Position numbers and translations under genes: made by a program. Positions 1 through 13,292 of a stretch of DNA of 64,000 nt are shown here, in pieces. The stretch lies in NCBI RefSeq assembly GCF_011386835.1, contig NC_088809.1, forward strand, positions 4,101,001-4,165,000, in the 5' to 3' direction. This DNA is from Chrysemys picta bellii. Taxonomy: Eukaryota; Chordata; Testudines; Emydidae. The stretch's first letter is position 1; every line of letters begins with the position of its first letter. The notes under the pieces are model-generated. The model was given only the letters and a program-made list of their open reading frames with translations. It ran no database searches and was not told the DNA's origin.

Positions 1-1594
1 AGGCATGCACAGGCAGACCGTTTGGTCTAATTCACTCTAATTATTACGATTCTTGGCAGAAGCTCCATGTGAGTCAGCTACAAAGCATCACGTTAAAAAA
101 GTTAGAGTTCCAAGTCTGACTTCAGCCCAGGAAAGTGAGGAAAGTCAGAGTTAAGTCTGCAAATCCAGTCTGTCACTCCAGCCTTACCTCACATCCTTTT
201 TGTTTGGAAGGAGCCGGGGGAGGAAGAGAGACAACTGTGTGAGTCAAGACCCAGGAGTCAGCCCAGCTTTGCACCTTCAGCTCTCTGAAGCTGGTGGCAG
301 GGTGTGTAGTGTGACTCCGGATGGATTGTGAAGGTCTATTAGATAGTTGCTCAGTAGCCCTGGGAGGGGGACCTTCTCCCCTTACATTAGTTCAAGGTAT
401 AATACACCAGACCAGAATACATTTTATTACCAGAGTTTCCTGGAACAGGACTCATTTCAGTGAGTTTAGATCTGGGTTAGGCTTGGAACAGGGCTACAGT
501 TTGAGTCTGAATCAGGGCAAGGCCTTGGGTTTGGGGATAGTCAAATACAGGAAGCCATTCGCACAGGTGTTCAGCCCCAAATGGTCCAAAGTCATGCAGG
601 ATTCTCATGAGATTTCTACTAGGAAGCATAAAGCACTCCTGAGGCTTCAGCCACGTCTGAACCAGACTTGGGAAATAGGCTTCTTCTGGATTGGCTCCGA
701 AACCAGAACCAAAAACCACTGCTGGACTAGAGGCTTTGTAACTATGGAGACGCCAGATTTAGGAAGGAATTTCCCCTGCTGACACAGGAGCTGCCGACCG
801 TGACTTTTTCTGCCTTCCTATGGAGCGTTGAAAGGAGGTTGCTGAGTTGGCACTGGAGAGCCATATACAACATCATCTGTATCCTGCAATTGCTGGGGGT
901 GGGGAGGAGACTGCTTCTGTTTAGTCCCTCCCATCTCATTTCTTCATTTAACCCTAGAATACCTACAGTTGAACACACAGACTGTACAACCCATGTGGCG
1001 TTTGGCTATTAATGACGTCATAGCCAAGGAACTTGCAGTCTGGCTCCATAGATGAAATAGAGGAAGGCTCAGACCTCGGCAGTTGTGAATCAGTTGTGGG
1101 TGCTATCGGTGCATTTCAGAACAGTCCCCTAGAAACGTTGATGGGCGGATGGTGTTTTTTTGTAAAGTCTTTTCTTAAACCACATAACTAATTCCCCTTA
1201 TTCCCCCTGGAATCTTTTGCAGGCGTCTGCTCTGAGTGTGTTTTGGCCTGTCTGTCCATTGCTGGTTTTGAATCCCAGGCCCAGTGGTGGGAAGGTTTTA
1301 GAATTAATGCCAGTTGTATTTTTTAAATAGAATTGCAGTGTCCGCTTGTGGGTTTTAAAATAAATATCCTTCCCTTCACGTTTTGCCAGCAAGTAGTCAG
1401 AATCCAAGGGCTACATAGCCAGCAACAGCTATGCTACAAGGAAAGGACACAGCATTTCCCCTCTCATCATAAATGAATTTGGGCTTTTCTTTTAATCCGT
1501 CTTGTGCCTCCCAAGAGCAGATTCTGCAGCTGCCACATACTAAGAACCGTTTGGTTTGCTTGTCTGTCCTGCTACAGCATGCAGTATGCTGCCT

Positions 1595-1752
1595 TTATTG
1601 TTAGGCTGTACAATGGTCTCCCAAGGGAAATGGTGCGGAATCCCCATTGCTAGAGTCGTTTAAAATGAGACCTGGAGAATGTACAGTGGGGAACAATCCT
1701 GTCTGGCGCCTTATGGGGATGGATATGACCTAATAGGTCTCATCTCTTTTTT
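1595..1752 (+). mobile_element. CR1 LINE 3' fragment
   Basis: The stretch matches the 3' untranslated end of turtle CR1 as I know it: TCTCCCAAGGGAAATGGTG, a variant of AATCCCCATTGCTAGAG, then GGGGAACAATCCTG and TAATAGGTCTC. It is 5'-truncated, as is usual for CR1. Confidence 0.75.
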
Positions 1753-2690
1753 GGTAAGGCAGGCAGCATCCCCTAGCAGTTATGTGGAGCTTGGCTGTTT
1801 TTTTTTGGTTTCAGCCACTTGCCCTGTACCTGGTGTAAGGTTGTCCTTTCCAAACAGTTTGCTGCTCAGCATTAATTTTTATTTTCCTCTGTTTAATCTG
1901 GAGGTTGCCTTGATTTCCTATCTGGTGTCCTTGATCACATGGCCCTAAAGTGCTTTCTTCCTCTGCAGATATTCCTCTGTGCCCAAAGCAGGCAGCTGAG
2001 TGCTGGTGCGTTGGCAGCCCTCCTGTTTCATGAAAGATGGACTATTAAGTTCTCCAAAGTGCCCCAGCCTGGGCTTGCCTAGTAGCTGCTTAGGAACCAG
2101 AGGGAGAAATGTTTTACAGGGGAGGACAGCATGCTGCAGCCAGCCCATTATTAGCATACGTGCGTATGTTACAGTGATGCTATTGTTAAGGTGGTTGTCA
2201 GTGTTTCCATTATGAAATCTGGGTTTCCACAGTACTAAGTCGTCTGTAAGGTATTTTTTAAAATAGGCCATTCCCCAAGGATATTTTATGAATGTGAAGA
2301 AACCACCTTGTGTTTTCAGATGCAGAAGTGCTGACTGTGGAGTGTTGGTCAGTTGCAGTTGTGTAGTGTAGCTTGTTTCCTGTGGTCGGTCCACTCCTCC
2401 CTCAGCAGGGCAGTTTGGAATGGGTCAGCTACATAATATTTCAAGATCTTGATGTGCTTTGAGCTTAAAGGAAGGGAAGAAATCAAGAGAATTGCTGACT
2501 GTGCGGATGAATGAAGGTGCCCTGCTTTGAAGATCAGGCGCTGTCCTATGGAAGATGCAAAAAGGAGACTGTATATTTGGGAAATAAAGATCAACTCACT
2601 TTCCTTCCCCAACTACAGTTAATCTGAGCTGGCTAAAGTCCTCTGCACTTTCCATGCTGCGGATGCAAACACTTACTAATTCATATATTA

Positions 2691-2933
2691 GGGTAGGTCT
2701 ATACTTACCTCTGGGTCCAGCGGTAAGCAATCGATCTTCTGGGATCGATCCCGGAAGTGCTCGCCGTCGACGCCAGTACTCCTGCTCCGCGAGAGGAGTA
2801 CGCGGAGTCGACGGGGGAGCCTGCCTGCCGCGTCTGGATCCGCGGTAAGTTCGAACTAATAAGTTCGAACATTATTCACGTAGCTGAAGTTGCGTATCTT
2901 AGTTCGAAGTGGGGGGTTAGTGTGGACCAGGCC
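2691..2933. mobile_element. Harbinger-like MITE, CpG-rich
   Basis: The ends form an imperfect inverted repeat (GGGTAGGTCTATACT against AGTGTGGACCAGGCC) and are flanked by TTA on both sides (2688-2690 and 2934-2936), the PIF/Harbinger type of target duplication. The interior is unusually rich in CpG and in short palindromes (ATCGAT, GTCGAC, CCGCGG, TTCGAA). I recognise it as a turtle repeat; the superfamily rests on the target site and end sequence. Confidence 0.65.
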
Positions 2934-5900
2934 TTAGTTGCATGAAGTTATCAATACATTTGGGACTTGATTGTACCTTCCAGACTTTTATGTGAAAAGA
3001 TCATACAGAAAATCCTCCCAGTGAACAGACAGGAACGCCAGCGTAGGCGATTGGTTTGTGCACCAGGGAAAGAGGACTGTAGATGTGCCTTTTATTGGCA
3101 TAGGGGAGTGATGCCAAGTGCCTGATGGGGTTGCATATGTTGGTGAAAACTTGTAAATGTCTTTTCTGTGTCCCACCCTAAAAAGCATCTGTCATAGACT
3201 CCTTAATCCTGGGGTGGCAGAGCATGTGTTTGCCATACAGACCCCTAGCTGTACTGTAAATCTTCCCCATGTTTGGAAGAGCTTGTCAAAGTGCTATGTT
3301 ATCCAGCTAGGAGGAGAAAGAGGATTAAAACAGAATCCCTCCCTGTTTACAGACTGTCTATGTGAATGGAGTGTAATGTTCTTTCCTTTGTAATGAAATA
3401 AAGCATCACCACAGCAACCCAGGACTTTGGAAAACCTATGGGTTGAATCTTCAGGATTATATCATGGGAGGGGGAGGGAGAAACAGTAGGACATGTTGAG
3501 ATTTTTCAGCTTGCAGATTTGAAATGAGTTTTGTTAAAACTTTAATGATCTGCCACCTGCAGACTCCCTGGAGAGTATGAAGGGGAAGGGATAGTGGAGA
3601 ACAGCATTTGGGACATACACTCTTCCCCCCCGCACCCAAATGAGGGATTTGGTTTTAAATCTTGGTATTTTATAAGTATGTCCAGACTTGGAAGATGTTA
3701 ATTATTTTGCATTATGTTTAATAGGGCTCTTCCATGGAAGTTGCTAACCCCTTTCCTTCCCACTTTGTAAACCATCTTCTACATTCAAATCTTGTATATA
3801 TGGGTCTCTTTTTGTTAGCCTGCAGGAGTAGGCTGGGTTCCAGCAAGCCAGACAGTGTCTGGAAGTGTTCAATCGAGCTGCTAGCTAAGAGCAACTCTTA
3901 TGCTCTCTGGAGAGTTCAGGAACTGGGAACTCACCAGAGCAGACTTTTTTTTTTTAAATGCTAATAACCCAAAGCACCAAGTCATTATGTTTGGGGTTAA
4001 AACTTTCTCTTTGGTCTTCAGTTCAGTCCCCGGGACAGAGATGACACTTGGTTAGTGAAGTGCTGGGTAAAAATCAAAGAGATTCAAGGTTCAGGTTGAG
4101 TTCCAGTGCTGGATAGCCCCTAAACTTGGACCCTGACCCTGCAAAAGGATCCGTGCAGGCAGACCCTTCTGCCTGTTCAGTGTCCCACTGATTCATTGAC
4201 TAGCCCATGACACATCTGTTCCCTGAAGCACAGCACTGTTCTTGCACCTTGCAAAACTCTGTGCAGTTTGTAATAGGCAAAGCAAATACCTTTAACTCCA
4301 TAAATCGCAGACAGGCCGTTTCTGTGTAGGGTTTCTGTTATCTAAACCACCTGGCTCAATTCTTTATTTCTCTGGGGTCTGGAATTTCCTGGGGTTGGGC
4401 ATTTATGCAAACCCTTGAGCTCAAGGCAGACCCCTCCGGCATGCGTCTGCAGGTGGCAGGGAGAGGGGAGCACCAGGGCAGGTGACAAATGCTAGGTTCT
4501 GCTACGAAACTGTTTCACGTGATACGGATAAGCAGGCTTCTCCCCTCCCCAGGATCCCATTCCTCAGTATGGAGGGCACTGAGTCCTTCCCTGAGCCCTT
4601 CATGTCCTGGCCACTCGTCTGGGCTTGCCGAGAGACAGCATAGACCGGCAGGGTGTGGAAAACCAGTGCTGCACGTTTCTCTCAACTTTCTCTGCTTGTT
4701 TAACTCCCTAACGCTCAGCCTTCCCTTTCTGTTTACTTGAGGGTTTGTTATGACAAATAAGATGGATTTTTCCTGGCTCTTGAATTTACAGTATCTAAAC
4801 CATCAAGATGCAGTACATGGGTGAAGGTGTGAAGTGTGCTGTGATCCAGGAACTTTGGCTGTGTGTGTCTTTTTTGTCTTGTTGGTGTTTACTCATTGCT
4901 GTGTGTGCCGCTCACATTTCACCTCCTCAGACTGGACAGGACATCTCGCCTCCGATTCCCGCCAGCTCACAATGCACAGTCTTGTTCCTGGTCATTCAGC
5001 CTATAAATAGGGACAATTGAGATAGGGAAAAACAAAGACATACCTCTCAAGTCCAGTGAACCCCACCGGGCAAGGTGAGCTGTTGGGGAGAATGGGCTGG
5101 AAAAATGGTAGGTGTTTTGCTAACACATAGGATGGGCTGGTTTGTGAGTGTTCTCTTTCCCTCCTCTTCCCCCTGCAGATCCAGGTTTGGCAGATCCCAC
5201 AATCAGGATGGTTTCTGTGCAATCTCTTCATTGTTTCCCTCCTGGATTGTTGGCTTCTTGTCCTTCTCCTCATAGGTTCTTTTACTTCCCCCTGCCTTGC
5301 TAATCCATAATGGTGATATCGTGTAGCCTAGCAACGCTAACTCTTGCAGAAATGTCTTGAAAGAAAATGCCATCTTCTTTGGTTCTCAGCCAGCTGTAAA
5401 CCCTGAAATACCAGGTGTCTAATCAGATCTCTTAGCATGGCTTTTCCCTTGGCAAAGTCTGAACCCCAGCACTTGGCTGGGACAGAAGAAACCTTGGGCT
5501 CCACTTTTCAAAAGACCAGATCACTAACAAACTGATCAGAAGCTTATAACGTTCAGATGGGTCAGGTGTTTCCATCAATATGTGGCTGATTATTCATCTT
5601 AATCCTGGGATTCATCTCTGTTCAATGGCCAAGACTTTACGATTCTTCCCATTTCACTTCTGGTCATAATTTCTCTGTGAGAGGGAGAGGGGAGGTGGAA
5701 TAATGTTCATGCCTCAGTCAGTGGGCAAAAATTCAGACAGACGGGCCAGCTAGAAAGGGCCTGTTAAGCTGAGATCCTGCTGCCCACCCCTCTCTGCCGC
5801 TTGTCCATAAGTCACTCAGAGAGGGTCCCCGGGATTGGACTGAAGAGTTTTAGCTGCTGCGTGAACATTAAGATGATGATTTGCAGTAATTGATCGAAAA

Positions 5901-6058
5901 GTTCATACTTGTCATCCCAGGCCTGACTTGTACAGAGCCGCCAGGGGATGACCAAGGGCACCTCTGTGCTTGCATCCTTCATCCATCCAATGGGTATGGG
6001 CTCTCGGGGGGTGAGTATGCATGTGCACAGCAGGGGGTGGGGAATGTTTTGGTCCTTG

Positions 6059-6285
6059 GGCTTGTTTACATGGGAAAGTTTGACCAGTTACACCAGTATA
6101 ATTATACCAGTATATCTCCCCAGGTGGATGATCTTATTCCTGTTTAAGAGGGGGCTTTTTGGGAGGGGTTTACGCTAAAACTGGAAGGAGGTACATAAGT
6201 GTGCACCGGGGACTTGTCCCAGTGTAACTATGTGTTAAATTCACACCCTATCGTACACCAGTGTAACTCCCCTGAATAGACAACC
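6059..6285. mobile_element. Degenerate Harbinger-like MITE
   Basis: The ends GGCTTGTTTACATGG and CCTGAATAGACAACC are roughly inverted and are flanked by TTG on both sides (6056-6058, 6286-6288). The interior repeats the ACACCAGTGTAACT type of motif. This is an old copy. Confidence 0.4.
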
Positions 6286-8328
6286 TTGTGTCTTTATGGG
6301 CAGGCCAAGGACAGTGCAGGGTTTTTGTTTGTAATGGAAGCTGATCCTCGCAGGGCTCTATGCGTTTGAACGGGGCAGTGAGAACGTGGCCAGTTCCTCC
6401 GGGGAGTTATGTCACAGATGAAAAAAGTTTTTCTCCAGCATTTGCTAGCGAAGAGAAGTTTGCAAAGCAAGTGGGTGTCCATTTTTTTGTGGGGGGGGGG
6501 GCGGGGGGTGTGGTGGGGAAGGGATATTAAAACTTGGCAACTCTTTGATCCTATTCGGTATGTTTTGCCAGTCCTGCCCACAGGTTCTTGCCTGCCTGCC
6601 CACCCCCTTTTCCTAGCCCGCTGTAGTGTGCCAGTAATTCTGCTAGTGTATCCCTGGACCTGGGGCCCTGTCCGCAGTGACAACCGTTCTGAGTGTTGTT
6701 TCTTTTTTATCCAGCGGGCGCTGGGGGACTCGAGCATTTTCTGTTTCACAGACCGCATCCGAATTCTGTCCCATCTCACATTTAGTGGTAAAGTGGACTC
6801 TTTCAAAGGTTCCTCCCAAAGGGAATGCTGTTTAATAAAGCTAATGTTCAAAAATGATTTAATACACAGGTTAAGAAAAGAGCATCTGTACATCTGGGTA
6901 TAGAGCTTAGATTATCCACAAATACAAAGTTTGTTTTAAAAGTCAGATAGTAAACGAAGTCCAGGCCCAAACGAACGGTAAACTACCCGCTTTGCAGCCT
7001 CTCCTCCCCCAGCTCTGTGTAAGAGTCTGAGCCTGTGAGTTCTATTGCTCTGTATTTGTGGGGTCTTGGAACTACTGGGAATGAAAAAGGCTCTGGGTTT
7101 GGGGTTTCTGATAAAATCACTCACTTTCCACCTTAGGCCCAGGGTTTGGGATTTAAATGCAATAAATTTGGTGGCTATCAGCTCATTTCCCAGTGAACAT
7201 CGTAAAACTGTCCCAGGCCGAGGGCATTTGGTACAGCTGGCAGTGGTCTCTGTCCAGGAGACGACTGTGCTGGGGTCTGACAGTGCATGGAGAGATGATG
7301 CAGCACCAGGTATGGATGGCATCCGTGGGGACTTGGGGTAAGAGAGAATCCGCTGGATCAAAGCAGCAGTCCTGGGGGACGTAGGGGTGGCTGAGAATGC
7401 AGAGCGCTGGGGTCTGCCCATTGGTGGTCAGGGGACTGTGGTGACGGAATGCAGCACTCTATGTGATTTGCAGCCTCAGGGATTTCATGGTCTGGACAGC
7501 TGTCCTGCAGGATTTCGGGGTACTAAAGAATCACGCGCTGGGTCTAGGGGTGGAATTGGGACTTTGGGGTGCAGGGAAGTTGCACTGAGCAACGGCTGTG
7601 GAACTCCTGAGTAACTGAAAATGGTTCTGGGGCTCAGGGCTTTCATGTCCAGTTGTGCATATTTCTGAAAAATCAGTGGGTCTGGGTGTCACTGCATAGC
7701 GGGTGCCTGTATGTCTGTGTGTTGAGTTTTCTTCTGTGAGCTCGGGTAGAGTGAGGCCGAGGCAGAGCAGGGAAGAGGCTATAGCTGGCCCTCTGGCTGT
7801 TAGGCTATCGGGGCTCCTGACCTTTAACCTTCATGAGGAGCCATGTTTTTGCAGTCAGCAAGCCCGTGCCCTAGTGTGAAGGGGAATCATTTGGACGGAG
7901 CCAGGAGATTCCTTACTTATGAATCAGTCTTCATGTAGGTGAAAGGAATTTCTGTTGTCTGCTTTGTTTCTCTCCTCTGGGCAGAATTCTGCATACCAAG
8001 ATCACAGCTCAAATCTGGGTCATGAAATCCCTTCAAATCTACAGGGAGAAGAAGTTTCCAGAAAACTTTTGGCAGCGTTCATCCAACTTGGGGGGAAAGA
8101 AAGGACGGGGGCGGGGGCTCTCTCATTTTACCAAAGCAAAATATATTCTTTGTACTGCCATCTACTGGAGCTAAAAAGCTTGATGCTGCTTACCTGGATT
8201 GTGAGCTGAAGAGAGGACTACAAGTTAATGGATTAAATAGAAGGATGCACAGACTTCCTTGTGGTCATCATGCAGTGCACCCTGCACTTTATCCCAGTTT
8301 ACTGTGGAAGGAGTGTCATGTAATGCAG

Positions 8329-8498
8329 TGTTGTTGTAGCCATGGTGGTCCCAGGATATTAGAGACAAGGTGGGGGAAGGCCATGTCTGTTATTGGACCA
8401 ACTTCTGTTGGTGAGAGAGATGAGCTCTGAAAGCTTCTCTCTCTCACTAACAGAAGTTGGTCCAGTAAAATATATGACCTCCCCCCACCTTGTCTTTC
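8329..8498. mobile_element. Fold-back element, second Penelope-like family
   Basis: Two inverted arms of about 65 bp (around 8362-8421 and 8437-8495) meet near GAAAGCTT. Only the left end carries an extra terminal stretch (TGTTGTTGTAGCCATGG and onward). Flanks TAATGCAG (8321-8328) and TAATGTAG (8499-8506) look like a target duplication with one mismatch. I know the sequence (ACCAACTTCTGTTGGTGAGA) as a common turtle repeat; assignment to Penelope-like elements is inference. Confidence 0.6.
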
Positions 8499-8506
8499 TA
8501 ATGTAG

Positions 8507-8690
8507 GTGCTTGGGGCACGGGGGCTTGGGTGGCGGGAATCCTGGGTTCGGTTCTTGGTTCTGCTGTATGACCTTAGGTAAGTCACCTTACCCCTTTCTG
8601 GGTCTGTTTACCCAGCTCTAAAAAGGGGATTAATATCTTGGGATGTTCAGAGTTTTAATTTGTGAAAGGGTTTGTGTTCTTCAGAAGAAA
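8507..8690 (+). mobile_element. MIR-like SINE
   Basis: The copy shows the MIR/CORE-SINE middle: AATCCTGGGTTCGG, GACCTTAGGTAAGTCACC, then CTGGGTCTGTTTACCCAGC and AAAGGGGATTAATA. Confidence 0.65.
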
Positions 8691-9094
8691 GCTACCATGG
8701 GAGCGTGAAATATTCTTACTATGTTAGTAATGTATTGTGCTGTCTTCCTGTTGTTTATGCATTTGAAGAATGCTCCTCTCAGATACAGTGTGTCACATTT
8801 CATCAGTAGAAATGCACACACTGCTAAATGTACAACCCTTAGATAGAGGGAAAAGGTAATCTGTAAATCCCAAAGCAATGCTGGGTTCCACTGTTTATCC
8901 CATACTTATTACAGATGACATCAAATTCTTCCTAGAGAGAAAGGCAACTAACTCCATCTTCTTTATCAGACCAACTGTCGTGGTATGTGGATTTACCACT
9001 CAGTTCTAGGTGGTAGGGTTTATCTGGGGTTGCCCTTCTCAGTGCTGGTGGCTTGTAATCTTGACTTCCATCCTGTGATACTGGCTGGACCCAT

Positions 9095-9300
9095 TTTCTG
9101 GCTAGAGCACTGGACTGGGACTCAAGAGATCTAGGCTGTATTCTCTACTCTGCCATTAGCCTGCAGGGTGAGCTTGGGCAAGTCATGTCACTGCTTGGTG
9201 CCTCGGTTTCCCTGACTGTGAAATGGGGATAATGATACTGAGCCTCCTTTGTAATCTGCTGATGATCAATGCTATGTCAGAGGCAGGTGGTTTTATTATC
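9095..9300 (+). mobile_element. MIR-like SINE
   Basis: It contains a tRNA-like head (GCACTGGACTGGGACTCAAG), then TTGGGCAAGTCATGTCA, TGCCTCGGTTTCCCTGAC and AAATGGGGATAATGATAC, the diagnostic MIR order. Confidence 0.8.
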
Positions 9301-9501
9301 TCTGTTACTCTTTGGGCTTTCTTGATAGCACTTGGCCATTTCAGCATTCAAAAAGTCTTCTTGAAATATCTTGCCTAGACTCCTATCTGCCCTTGGTCTC
9401 TGACCCTACACACACAACAAAATGGACCCTGTTTGAGACACAACTGAAGAGAGGGAGAATCTTCGCTCTCTAGAGAGATTTTGATGGACAGATAATTCAG
9501 T

Positions 9502-9627
9502 AAAAAGCAACAGAGAGTCCTGTGGCACCTTTAAGACTATGTTGGAGAATAACGGAGAATCTTTGCTTCCACAACTAACAGATGTATTGGAGCATAAGCT
9601 TTCGTGGGTGAATGGCCACTTCGTCGG
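9502..9627 (-). mobile_element. Penelope-like 3' fragment
   Basis: The minus strand reads the family core CCACTT/CACCCACGAAAGC and GGTGCCACAGG. About 35 bases unrelated to the other copies sit in the middle (9540-9574). ATTCAGT flanks both ends (9495-9501, 9628-9634), a possible 7-bp target duplication. Confidence 0.6.
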
Positions 9628-12600
9628 ATTCAGTGATACCAGTATGTTCCTGAATCTGGATCCACTTCAGTTTCAGTTCTGAAGCTGTGATTGCTTATGG
9701 AGGGGCTGGAGGGAGAGAAGTGAATAATATGGGCTTTTCCTACTTACCAATCTGTAGTCAGTTTCCCTGTGTCATGTAAATTGCTCCCTGCCTGCCACAC
9801 TTGTACATACAAGTCCTCCTTTTCCTGCCTCTTTGGGTTGGTTTCCCAATCTACGCTCAGAGGCTGGTGAAAGATTCCTGGCAGACTTGCGCAATGGCCA
9901 CTTAATGTTGTTAGTGCTGGTTTGTTAATGAGTGAGTCCTCTGAGTGTCTGAAGCGTCCTTGCTGAAGGATGCTGGCACGCTGACAACACAGACTGGCAA
10001 AGTGGCTGATTTCTCATGTGTTCGCTCAGCAAACTATTGCTGCAGTAAACACAAATGAATGGAACAGAAGTTCCTTTCACATCTGATGGATATGCTAACC
10101 TTTGTTTCCATTATTTCTAAAGAATGGGGCTCTCCCTGGGGGTGTTATGAATGCTGCAGCAATAACTGGGCTTTCATTTCCAAACATCAGGAAACTCCCT
10201 AAAGCAATTTTTTTTTTTTTAAATACAGAAAAGTCCCTTGCTTCCAGAATAGCCACAGGTTGGCTTTGTTGTTAAAGGCTTTTAAACACACATGGGCACA
10301 AACCAGACATCAGTGCACCACTCCCTGACGTTTGTGTGCCTGTGGCTCAGAACCAGAAGTGTAGCTTCAATGCTAAGAAGAACCTTATTAACAGGGTGTA
10401 AATTGAAAGGCCATTTCATCTCCCTCAGGGCTGGGTTAGCAACACACCATAGCCCGCGTTGTTCCTTCTAGCCTCATTATTTAATAGCGCATGTTGGTTA
10501 GGTGGCCTAGGGTGGCAGTCTCCCTTAATCAGGCACTGACTTCACTGATCTACTGACACTTTTATTTTGCCATGTGGTAAATTGAGCTGTATTTATAGAA
10601 TCTTGTCCTTCAAAATCCCTGGTGAATAATGGAGAGATCAGGGATTGATCCAAAGCCCACTAAATCTGGTGGGAGTCTTTCTACTGACTTCAGTGGACTT
10701 TGGATGAGGACTCAGTGGAACCGTTTTTCAGTCTTTTGATCTGAACTGATTGCCAGTTTTTGTTGCATGCTGGGTTTTCCTCTGTGGGGCGTAGATTCCC
10801 AGTGGTGTATCTAATCTGCAGTAGAGGAGCAAATGTTAGAACACGAAAGTGGAGCACAGAAATGCCTTACGGAAAACTTGTATTACTGGGATTAAATGTA
10901 AGGTTTTCGTGGTGACCCTGGGCTCTGGCATTCTGAGACCCTGTGGTGCCCTCGTTGGCCCTGTGCGCCAGAGCCCCATGGAACCCTTCATAACCCTGGG
11001 CTCAGCTGTTCTCATTCATAGTTTAAAAAACAACACTTTGCCCTACATTTGGCAGATTAAAAGTGTATTGCTCTTATCCCAGAGGGATAAAGTCTGTCTT
11101 ATTCCTCATAAGAAAAGGCCAGGTGCTCCAGAGCTCCAGCTGTGATAGCAACCAAAATGCAGGCCCATATTTTCTCTGGTCTGGAACATGAGTGGAACTA
11201 AATGTTCCCTGGTGATGTCTGGTCTGAGAGGTGGTACAGCGGGGTCAAACGCTTTGGGACAAGAAACAGCTGATGAATATAACCATGCTCAGGAATGGAA
11301 CAGCAGCAGGGTGTGCGTGCGCACTAGGGGCGTGGCTCTCTTTTTAGGTTTCCTGCCCTTTGATGTGCCTCAGTGTGTGTAATGGACATCTGCCCTCTAA
11401 AAGGAAACAGATTTGTGGTATAAATTAAATAAATAAATAAAGGTGGGGGCGGGGGGGGGAGCAGCAGCTTTGCTTAATTGTTTTCACACTGATAGAGGGG
11501 CTCTTCTGTAAGAGCAAACAGCACCTGCATCAAGAGTAGTCTAGGCTGCTCCACTCTAGTGTGGAGATTGGAGTCTCTGGTTCTGCTGCCAACAACCGCC
11601 TTCAGTTCTCCTGTGGATTAGATCAGTGACTTCTCCCCCTTTCGTTGTCCAGACACTTTCAGGGTTTTTTTTTTTAAATCTGTTTAATTTTTAAAAATAG
11701 CCCTAACTGGGGAGGAGATGTCTCTGCTGCATGAATCCTGCTGGCAGAGTGTCAGAAACAAAGTGTTAATTCGTATCCAGAGCACTTTATCAAATACACT
11801 AAAAAATATATTAGTGATGATGATCCATTAGCTCTTGTCAACTCATGGGGAGAAGGTGGGTTTATTGCTAGTAGATTCAAACTCCCCAAACTATACCCTG
11901 CCCACAAGTCTAAAGAATCTTTAGTGGAACACTAGAGTCGATACAGTATGTTACTAGAGCAATGCATTGCAGATGCAGATTATCTTCCAGTTCACAGTTA
12001 CTCCATCTAGCGACACTGGGTCCAGACTAGGAATGTGACAAATTCATGTTCTATGGAATTTTAAGTTGGTGAATCCAAGCTGTTTTTTTTTCCCCTCTCC
12101 ATCAGTTGCTGGAGAGCCAGTGACGTCACTGTTTTGTATTAACCAGCATTTGCTTGAGTTAAAATTGTTTCCAATAGATGTAGGTAGAGTAGAATTTGGA
12201 TCGATTAAATCATGCTATTGTGTTATCCTCTACGTTAATGAACGTGTGCTGTTTTGTGTATTAAAGAGAGGGCTTCTGTTACCAGGACTGTCAGTCTGTC
12301 ACTGGTATCTTTCAATCAGCCAAGGTGGGATGGGATGTGTGATAAAGAAACCAAAAAAAATACTCAGTCACAAACCTGAACATACTTTAAACAACTCATT
12401 CTGCACCCTCAGGTTCATGATTTGCTCTTTCTGATGTAAATAATTTTCAAGGGTAAGAGCAACTTTTTCAAACTTGTGAGGAATGTAGGTGACTTTGGGA
12501 CTAAAGGCAGTGATCTACCTGGAAACGAGGTATTCTTCAGAGGTATGCTGACAACTTAGCCAATTAAATTCACACTCTCCATTTAAAAAGTAGAAAAAGA

Positions 12601-13109
12601 AGCTGGCACTTTACCTGTATATGTTTGTATGTCTTGGTATCAGGGATGGTTGGAAATTTAATAAACAGCCACCCCACACGTACACAAATTACTTTACTTT
12701 TCAGACATCCTACGCTCTGTTGCCACTGTGCCCAACACAGACTTTAAACAGCCGCCCTAATTAGAGAAGCTTTACCGTGAAGAGTGTAATAATTATGTCT
12801 TAACCTACAATTAGCTGACAGTGATCTCGTTGTTTGTGTCTCTCTCATAAAATTATCTTGTGTGGGGAGTGACAGAGATGAGGCCACACTATATTTTGGG
12901 TTATGTTGAACCTGGGGGCACCAAGGGCCTTTTCCCAGAGCATTGGCATTTTGTCTGGAGCTCTGTGGCAGCACCTAATCTACACATTTACTGAAAATAA
13001 TTGCATGCCACTTTATCGGTTTAGGATTGTATCTTCCTGGCGAGTGGACAATTGCTCTCCAGCAAACAGTTCTTATCTGTCTGGCCCCATTACTGTAGTG
13101 TCTGATCTT

Positions 13110-13292
13110 TAATGGATGGGTCCCCACAGCCCCCCTGTAAAGCAGGGCACTGCTTTCATCCCCATTGTACAGATGGGAAACTGAGGTACAGAGACACTAA
13201 GTGACTTGCATGAGATCACAGAGGAAGTCTGGTGGGAGCAGGGAACTGAATCCAGGTTTCTCAAATCCCTAACCAGTGGACCACCCCACCTC
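13110..13292 (-). mobile_element. MIR-like SINE
   Basis: The minus-strand copy reads, on the plus strand, CCCCATTGTACAGATGGGAA, CTGAGGTACAGAGA, AAGTGACTTGCATGAGATC and GAACTGAATCCAGG, the reverse of the MIR core and B-box region. Confidence 0.75.

Noticed and set aside
6294..6893. 199-codon ORF on the - strand and its overlapping + strand ORF
   Set aside because: No recognisable domain, no gene structure, and it is read from intronic low-complexity sequence including a G run.
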